The notes beneath the pieces are model-generated. The model had not been told where the DNA came from. It saw nothing but the letters and a program-made list of their open reading frames with translations, and searched no databases. DNA of 64,000 nt, from NCBI GenBank assembly GCA_910588635.1, contig CAJUPW010000001.1:1-64000 (forward strand), in the 5' to 3' direction. Both the position numbers and the translations under genes were made by a program. Source of the stretch: an uncultured Oscillospiraceae bacterium. Its GTDB lineage: Bacteria; Bacillota; Clostridia; Oscillospirales; Oscillospiraceae. Positions 59,518-64,000 of this stretch are shown in pieces; the stretch's first letter is position 1, and each line of letters begins with the position of its first letter.

Positions 59518-59907
59518 CTAAAAGTTGATCTCGCCGGCGACAGTAATTTCATAGGATTCCTTATTGCGGATTACAATCGTATACTGGCCTCGCTGGCTTA
59601 CCTCAATTGATTTGTTGATATGCCCACTTGTGGAATTTAAGGAATAGAATTTTCCGTCAGGGGCAACCACACCAAAATCAACGCTGGCAGAAGTTGGAAC
59701 ATAATCACAATCGAAAGCCACCTTATTACCCTTGTTCAGATTGATGCTCTGCCCCACGTATATAAAATCATTTTTGCCAATCCGATGATTCAAAGAACCA
59801 AAAGCAAACGGAACAACAGCATTATCCTCTATTGCACCAGCAGGAGCGGCAGCACAACCGAGCAGCGCACAGACCAACAACATCGCACAAAAACGCTTGA
59901 ACCGCAT
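59518..59907 (-). CDS. Secreted protein of unknown function, 129 aa
   Basis: A signal peptide with a Cys-Ala-rich core (MRFKRFCAMLLVCALLGCAA, cleavage near PAGA) precedes a domain of about 100 residues with beta strands (IGKNDFIYVGQSINLNKGNK). It resembles no family I can name; LGCAA could alternatively be a lipobox. GGAAAGGAGG lies before ATG 59907; an upstream frame to 59961 overlaps the HTH gene and is rejected. Second gene of the HTH operon. Confidence 0.6.
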   Translation of the reverse strand: MRFKRFCAMLLVCALLGCAAAPAGAIEDNAVVPFAFGSLNHRIGKNDFIYVGQSINLNKGNKVAFDCDYVPTSASVDFGVVAPDGKFYSLNSTSGHINKSIEVSQRGQYTIVIRNKESYEITVAGEINF

Positions 59908-59941
59908 AAGCACATACCTCCTTTCCATGTAATTGAATGCT

Positions 59942-60406
59942 TTAAGAAGATACATCGACAAAAGAAATTTCTTCTCCCATCCCTATATCTATCACCTCAC
60001 CTTCCAAATCATCCATACTCACAGAAACACTCCGTTGCCTGATAAAGAGCAGTCCCCCGACTATGAGACCGGCGGCCAGAAGCAGCGCAATCAGCAAAGC
60101 GCGTTTTTTCCTCTGGCCGCGCTTTGATTTTGTTCCCTCTGCCACAGCCTCTTCCTGGGGCGTCCAGTCCTCCCCGGTATCCATGGATTTTGGACGGCTG
60201 GACGGTGTCCAATCCTCTTTGACCCACTCATCCAGCGGCACGCCGTACAGGACGCTCAGGCGCATCAGATTTTCCGTGGTAGGGACAGACGTGCCCGCCT
60301 CCCAGCGGGAAATTGTCTGTCGGGATACCTCCAGCTTCTCCGCGAGGTTGATTTGTGAGATGCCGTTTTCTTCTCTAAGGCGGTGGAGCTTTTCCTGTAA
60401 CTTCAT
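59942..60406 (-). CDS. XRE-family regulator with one membrane segment
   Basis: A 154-aa protein. The N-terminal Cro/C1 HTH (ISQINLAEKLEVSRQTISRW) occupies residues 15-65. An acidic linker and basic RGQRKKRA stretch come before one membrane helix (about 102-122), with a short outside tail. Membrane-tethered XRE proteins often sense envelope signals. GGGAGGTC precedes ATG 60406. The operators at 60441-60480 lie directly upstream. It leads the operon with two secreted proteins. Confidence 0.75.
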   Translation of the reverse strand: MKLQEKLHRLREENGISQINLAEKLEVSRQTISRWEAGTSVPTTENLMRLSVLYGVPLDEWVKEDWTPSSRPKSMDTGEDWTPQEEAVAEGTKSKRGQRKKRALLIALLLAAGLIVGGLLFIRQRSVSVSMDDLEGEVIDIGMGEEISFVDVSS

Positions 60407-60440
60407 AATAAGACCTCCCGCTTATTTTTCAACCACAATT

Positions 60441-60480
60441 ATGTTACACCCAAAAATTTGATGTAACATCCATGTTACAT
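60441..60480. promoter_or_regulatory. Palindromic operator plus half site upstream of the HTH gene
   Basis: ATGTAACAT-CC-ATGTTACAT at 60461-60480 and a half site ATGTTACA at 60441-60448, around the predicted start of transcription. Confidence 0.6.
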
Positions 60481-60496
60481 TGTATGTACCATTGCA

Positions 60497-60524
60497 ATTA
60501 TACATTTTAAGCAATATTTGTCAA
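60497..60524 (-). promoter_or_regulatory. Promoter of the HTH operon
   Basis: On the minus strand TTGACA, 16-bp spacer, TATAAT, with the start of transcription near 60490. Confidence 0.65.
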
Positions 60525-60547
60525 CCACAACCCGGCGTACCTCCACA

Positions 60548-60592
60548 GGAAAAGCCCCCGCAAAAGGCAGCGCCTTCCGCGGGGGCTTTTCC
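60548..60592 (-). terminator. htpG terminator
   Basis: GGAAAAGCCCCCGC/GCGGGGGCTTTTCC stem enclosing an inner AAGGC/GCCTT stem. Confidence 0.8.
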
Positions 60593-60619
60593 AATTTGCT
60601 TTGGGGCGGGACGGGAAAA

Positions 60620-62536
60620 TCAGATCATCAGCGAGCACACCAGCGCGGTATACTCCGCCGGGTCCTCCAGGGGCAGGTCGGCCAGCATCAGCGCCTGGGC
60701 GTAGAGGAGCTTGGAATATTTGGCCACCAGCTCCTTGTCCCCGGCGTCCACCGCCTTTTTCAGGGCGGCGAAGGGTGCGGAGTCGGGGTTGAGCTCCAGC
60801 ACCCGGTCGGCCTTCATGGGCTGGCCGCCCTCCACCTTGCGCATATACCGCTCCATCTCGATGGAGACCGGCCCGTCGGCGGACAGGCAGCAGGCCCCCG
60901 ATTTCAGGATAGCGGAGGCGCGGACCTCCTTGACCTGCTCGCCCAAAGCCTCCTTCACAGCCTCCAGCACCGGCTTGCCGGCCTCGGCCTTCTCCTCGGC
61001 CGCCTTCTTCTCCTCCTCGGACTGGGGCAGGGCGTCCTCCTCGGTGACGGACTTGAACTGCTTGCCGTCCATCTCCCGCAGGCCCTTCATGACGAAGTCG
61101 TCCACGTCCTCGGTGCAGTAGAGAATTTCATAGCCCTTGTCCAGGATGCGCTCCACCTGGGGCAGCTTGGCGATCTTCTCCACGCTCTCGCCGCAGGCGT
61201 AGTAATAGAAGGGCTGGTCCTGGGGCATTCGGTCCTTGTAGGCGGCCAGGGTGGTGTTCCTGCCCTCCTTGGAGGACCAGAACAGCAGCAGGTCCTGAAG
61301 CATATCCTTGTGCTGGCCGTAGTCGGCCACCACGCCGTACTTGAGCTGGGCGCCGAAGGCGGACCAGAACTTCTCGTACTTCTCAAAGTCCTCCTTCTGC
61401 ATCTTCAGCAGCTCGTTTTTGATCTTCTTCTCCAGGGCGGCGGCGATGGTCTTGAGCTGCCGGGTGTGCTGGAGGACCTCACGGCTGATGTTCAAAGAGA
61501 AGTCGGCGGAGTCCACCACGCCCTTGACAAAGCGGAAGTGGTCGGGGAGCAGGTCGGCGCACTTGTCCATGATGAGCACCCCGGAGGAGTAGAGCTGCAG
61601 GCCCTTCTGGTACTCCCGGGTGTAGAAGTCATAGGGGGTCTTTTCCGGGATATAGAGCATGGCCTTGTAGGTGACCGCCCCCTCGGCGCTGGTGTGGATA
61701 ACGGTGAGGGGGTCCTGCCAGTCGCCGAACTTCTCCTTATAAAAGGCGTTGTACTCCTCGGGTTTCACCTTGGACCTGGGCCGCTGCCACAGGGGCACCA
61801 TGGAGTTGAGGGTCTTCCACTCTTTGACGGTCTCCCACTCGGGCTTGTAGTCCTCGCCGGCGTCGGCGGGCTTCTCCTTCTGCCGGTAGTCCTCCACCTC
61901 CATGGTGATGGGGTAGCGGATGTAGTCGGAGTATTTTTTAATAAGCTCCTGTAATTTATAGGTGTCCAAATACTGATCGTAGTCCTCCCCTTCGGCGTTG
62001 GCCTTGATGTGCATGACCACGTCGGTGCCGGGGGCCTCCTTCTCGCACTGGGTGACGGTATACCCGTCCGCCCCGTCGGACTGCCACATCCAGGCCTCGT
62101 CGCTGCCCCAGGCCCGGGAGATGACGGTCACATGGTCGGCCACCATGAAGGCGGAGTAGAAGCCCACGCCAAACTGGCCGATCACGTCGATCTTGCCGGC
62201 CGCTTTGTCGTCCTCGCTGAGGCCGGCCTTGAACTGGCCGGAGCCGCTCCTGGCGATGGTGCCCAGATTGGACTCCAGGTCCTCCTTGCTCATGCCCACG
62301 CCGTTGTCCGACACGGTGAGCAGCCGCCCCTCCTTGTCGGGGACGATGGTGATTTTCAGGTCCTTGCGCTTGACGCTCACACTGTCGTCGGTGAGGGACT
62401 TGTAGGCCAGCTTGTCCTCGGCGTCGCTGGCGTTGGAAATCAGCTCCCGGAGAAAAATTTCCTTGTGTGTGTAGATAGAGTTGACCATCAGGTCCAGCAG
62501 CCGCTTGGATTCCGCCTTGAATTGCTTCTTTGCCAT
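60620..62536 (-). CDS. htpG: Molecular chaperone HtpG (Hsp90)
   Basis: Cytoplasmic ATP-dependent Hsp90 chaperone, 638 aa, near full family length. GHKL motifs are visible: ELISNASDAEDKL (Glu where Ile is more common), DNGVGM and GQFGVGFYS. The middle and C-terminal dimerisation parts follow. ATG 62536 is chosen over 62590, with GGAGGAATC upstream. It is under a perfect CIRCE element, which implies HrcA control. Confidence 0.95.
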   Translation of the reverse strand: MAKKQFKAESKRLLDLMVNSIYTHKEIFLRELISNASDAEDKLAYKSLTDDSVSVKRKDLKITIVPDKEGRLLTVSDNGVGMSKEDLESNLGTIARSGSGQFKAGLSEDDKAAGKIDVIGQFGVGFYSAFMVADHVTVISRAWGSDEAWMWQSDGADGYTVTQCEKEAPGTDVVMHIKANAEGEDYDQYLDTYKLQELIKKYSDYIRYPITMEVEDYRQKEKPADAGEDYKPEWETVKEWKTLNSMVPLWQRPRSKVKPEEYNAFYKEKFGDWQDPLTVIHTSAEGAVTYKAMLYIPEKTPYDFYTREYQKGLQLYSSGVLIMDKCADLLPDHFRFVKGVVDSADFSLNISREVLQHTRQLKTIAAALEKKIKNELLKMQKEDFEKYEKFWSAFGAQLKYGVVADYGQHKDMLQDLLLFWSSKEGRNTTLAAYKDRMPQDQPFYYYACGESVEKIAKLPQVERILDKGYEILYCTEDVDDFVMKGLREMDGKQFKSVTEEDALPQSEEEKKAAEEKAEAGKPVLEAVKEALGEQVKEVRASAILKSGACCLSADGPVSIEMERYMRKVEGGQPMKADRVLELNPDSAPFAALKKAVDAGDKELVAKYSKLLYAQALMLADLPLEDPAEYTALVCSLMI

Positions 62537-62583
62537 GATTCTGATTCCTCCGTGTATATTTAATTTCTTTAATAACAATATGG

Positions 62584-62610
62584 TTAGCACTCAGTCCATT
62601 TGAGTGCTAA
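62584..62610. promoter_or_regulatory. CIRCE element (HrcA operator)
   Basis: TTAGCACTC-N9-GAGTGCTAA, a perfect 9-9-9 inverted repeat directly downstream of the htpG -10. Confidence 0.9.
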
Positions 62611-62614
62611 CCAT

Positions 62615-62643
62615 ATTCTAGCGCATTCTCTTCCAAATTGCAA
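62615..62643 (-). promoter_or_regulatory. htpG promoter
   Basis: On the minus strand TTGCAA, 17-bp spacer, TAGAAT, followed by the CIRCE. Confidence 0.65.
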
Positions 62644-62690
62644 GAGGGTTCATAATTTTTTTACACTTCCTGCTTTCCCGCGCGGCGGAG

Positions 62691-62725
62691 GTACAGAAAG
62701 GACCGGGCTTTCGCCCGGTCCCTGT
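62691..62725 (-). terminator. Flagellin gene terminator
   Basis: GGACCGGGC-TTTC-GCCCGGTCC stem with TTTCTG following on the minus strand. Confidence 0.65.
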
Positions 62726-62754
62726 AAAATGCCTGTGCAGATTTACTTGATAGA

Positions 62755-64000
62755 TCAGCCCAGCAGCTGGAGAACGCCCTGAGGCACCTGGTTGGCCTGG
62801 GCCAGCATGGCTTGAGCGGACTGCACCAGGATGTTGTTCTTGGTGTAGGCCATCATCTCCTCGGCCACGTCGGTGTCGCGGATGGAGCTCTCGGCGTCCT
62901 GGATGTTCTCCTTCATCACGGACAGGTTGTTGGCGGTGTGCTCCAGACGGTTCTGGGTAGCGCCCAGCGTGCCGCGCACGTCGGAGACGTAGTTGATGGC
63001 GTCCTTGATGGACTTCACGGCGGCCTGAGCGCCGGCCTGGTTGCCCAGGGTCAGCTTGTCGATGCCCAGAGCGTCGGTGTGCATATCCTTGATGGAGACG
63101 CGCAGCTGGTTGAAATCGTCGGAGGTGTCGCCGATCTGGAGCATCAGGCCGCCCTTGGCCTCAGCGAAGCCGCTCAGACGGATACCCTTGTCGGCGTCGA
63201 TGCCGTTGGAAGTGCCTCCGCCATTGGCCGCAGCGCTCTCGTCAATAGCGTCGGTCGCTTTCAGGCCGGTGACCTCAGAAATCTTCTTCATGTTCTGGTC
63301 AAAGTTGGCCCCGCCAGCGGTCAGACCGGTCGCCACGCCGCCCACCAGGATGGTGACGTCGGAGCCCAGACCCTGAGTGGCCTTAAACCAGGTATCGGTG
63401 GCGGCATCCACATTCTCGGCCATGATGACAAACTTGTGGCCGTTGATGGTGAACACAGCGTCATCGTAGTTGGTACCGTCATACTCGGTGAGGCTGGCGG
63501 TGTCAAGCTCACGGCCGTCATCCAGAGGAGCGGTTTTTGCCGTAATATTGCTCTTCAGGTCCACCGCAGTTTTCGTGTCGTACTTGGCGTGGAAGTCCAC
63601 AGCTTTGATCGCGGGAACCTTCGTGCCGGCCTCTTTGGCGGTAAACTTGAACTGACCGTCAGCAGTGCCTTTGGCGATGGTGTAATCCTTGGCCAGGGCG
63701 GTCTTCTCCAGTTCCTTCATGATGGACTCGCCCAGCTCCTTCGCAGTGGGAGCGCCATCGGTCACGGTATACTCGGTGCCATCTTCAGCGACCATCTTGG
63801 TCACAGCGCCAGCGGCGTCCTTGGCGAAAGTGAAGTTGACGGTGTAGGAGGTGCCGTCATCCAGAGCCACAGTGTAGGAGGCGGTGCCGCCCTCAACAGC
63901 GCCGGTGCCAGCAGCGATAGCCGTATCACTCTCATACACGGCAGCCGCGCCAGAGCTGAACTTGCTGCCCGCATTGCCGCCAATCTCAATCTTGTTCACG
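62755..64000 (-). CDS. fliC: Flagellin, 3' part (5' end outside the window)
   Basis: The main filament protein. The window contains the C-terminal 414 residues: a long variable domain with repeated TVT-type strands, then the conserved C-terminal helices AVKSIKDAINYVSDVRGTLG, NRLEHTANNLSVMKENIQDA and AYTKNNILVQSAQAMLAQAN. The end QVPQGVLQLLG is close to consensus. The sequence runs off the window, so the start, the leader and the CsrA-binding sites cannot be seen. A longer D2/D3-like middle than in Bacillus is indicated. Confidence 0.93.
   Translation of the reverse strand, partial: VNKIEIGGNAGSKFSSGAAAVYESDTAIAAGTGAVEGGTASYTVALDDGTSYTVNFTFAKDAAGAVTKMVAEDGTEYTVTDGAPTAKELGESIMKELEKTALAKDYTIAKGTADGQFKFTAKEAGTKVPAIKAVDFHAKYDTKTAVDLKSNITAKTAPLDDGRELDTASLTEYDGTNYDDAVFTINGHKFVIMAENVDAATDTWFKATQGLGSDVTILVGGVATGLTAGGANFDQNMKKISEVTGLKATDAIDESAAANGGGTSNGIDADKGIRLSGFAEAKGGLMLQIGDTSDDFNQLRVSIKDMHTDALGIDKLTLGNQAGAQAAVKSIKDAINYVSDVRGTLGATQNRLEHTANNLSVMKENIQDAESSIRDTDVAEEMMAYTKNNILVQSAQAMLAQANQVPQGVLQLLG

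Overview
The window looks like chromosome from a GC-rich, spore-forming, flagellated member of the Clostridia, probably the Oscillospiraceae (Flavonifractor, Lawsonibacter, Oscillibacter and relatives). This placement is inference from gene content and style, not from a marker-gene comparison. The support is Spo0A, an alpha/beta small acid-soluble spore protein, a SpoVK-like AAA+ protein, a flgM-flgN-flgK-flgL-DUF6470-fliW-csrA cluster plus flagellin, anaerobic ribonucleotide reductase (NrdD/NrdG), class I fumarase, several radical SAM enzymes, strong Shine-Dalgarno sites and Gram-positive-type sigma-A promoters. No rRNA, tRNA, CRISPR array or complete insertion sequence was seen.

Layout. 1-250 holds hairpins and inverted repeats that look like mobile-element debris next to a 3'-truncated polysaccharide deacetylase. 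250-9400 is mostly housekeeping: glycogen debranching enzyme, 2-hydroxyacid dehydrogenase, RecG, an acetyltransferase, a C_GCAxxG_C_C protein, MutY and a PflX-type radical SAM protein. 9430-10260 holds a 21-codon gene facing a convergent antisense promoter (type I toxin-antitoxin architecture) and a small divergent HTH/mini-protein pair. 10280-11930 is a sodium:solute symporter. 11950-13350 is an AT-rich island with a secreted protein and a zinc-ribbon-like protein. 13400-22960 returns to GC-rich housekeeping: amidohydrolase, YbaK-like protein, CofE-like ligase, MtaB, AAA+ ATPase, an SH3/BIG2 membrane protein, phosphohexomutase and an RluA pseudouridine synthase. 22999-24730 is a second AT-rich island with a secreted papain-like protease.

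24830-37998 carries hemW, murA, a WalJ-like hydrolase, rlmH, a frameshifted pyruvate kinase gene, metG, mnmA and nrdDG. 38000-45300 carries fumarase, two uncharacterised genes, a Crp/Fnr regulator and a NitT/TauT-type ABC transporter. 45400-54150 carries spo0A, a divergent second pyruvate kinase, the spore protein and the flagellar late genes. 54200-60500 is an accessory region: a MerR regulator followed by overlapping mini membrane genes with a shared C-terminal tail, a YbjQ protein, TrmO, a CBS protein, and an HTH-controlled set of small secreted or membrane proteins. The window ends with htpG under a perfect CIRCE element and the 3' part of a flagellin gene.

Functional threads. Motility: FlgK/FlgL junction proteins, FlgN chaperone, FlgM anti-sigma factor, flagellin, and the FliW-CsrA switch that couples flagellin level to translation. 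Sporulation: Spo0A and the spore protein. Anaerobic metabolism: NrdDG behind an NrdR-like box and a terminator-like leader, class I fumarase, and two pyruvate kinase genes of which the canonical one is broken. At least six promoters share an unusually long extended -10 (TGTGG directly before TANNNT), and a roughly 65-85 bp palindromic intergenic repeat occurs three times. The most unusual loci are the type I-like module at 9435-9722, the nested MerR/mini-membrane operon at 55634-56760, the orphan terminator between spo0A and the second pyruvate kinase, and the self-controlled HTH/secreted-protein cluster at 58094-60524.
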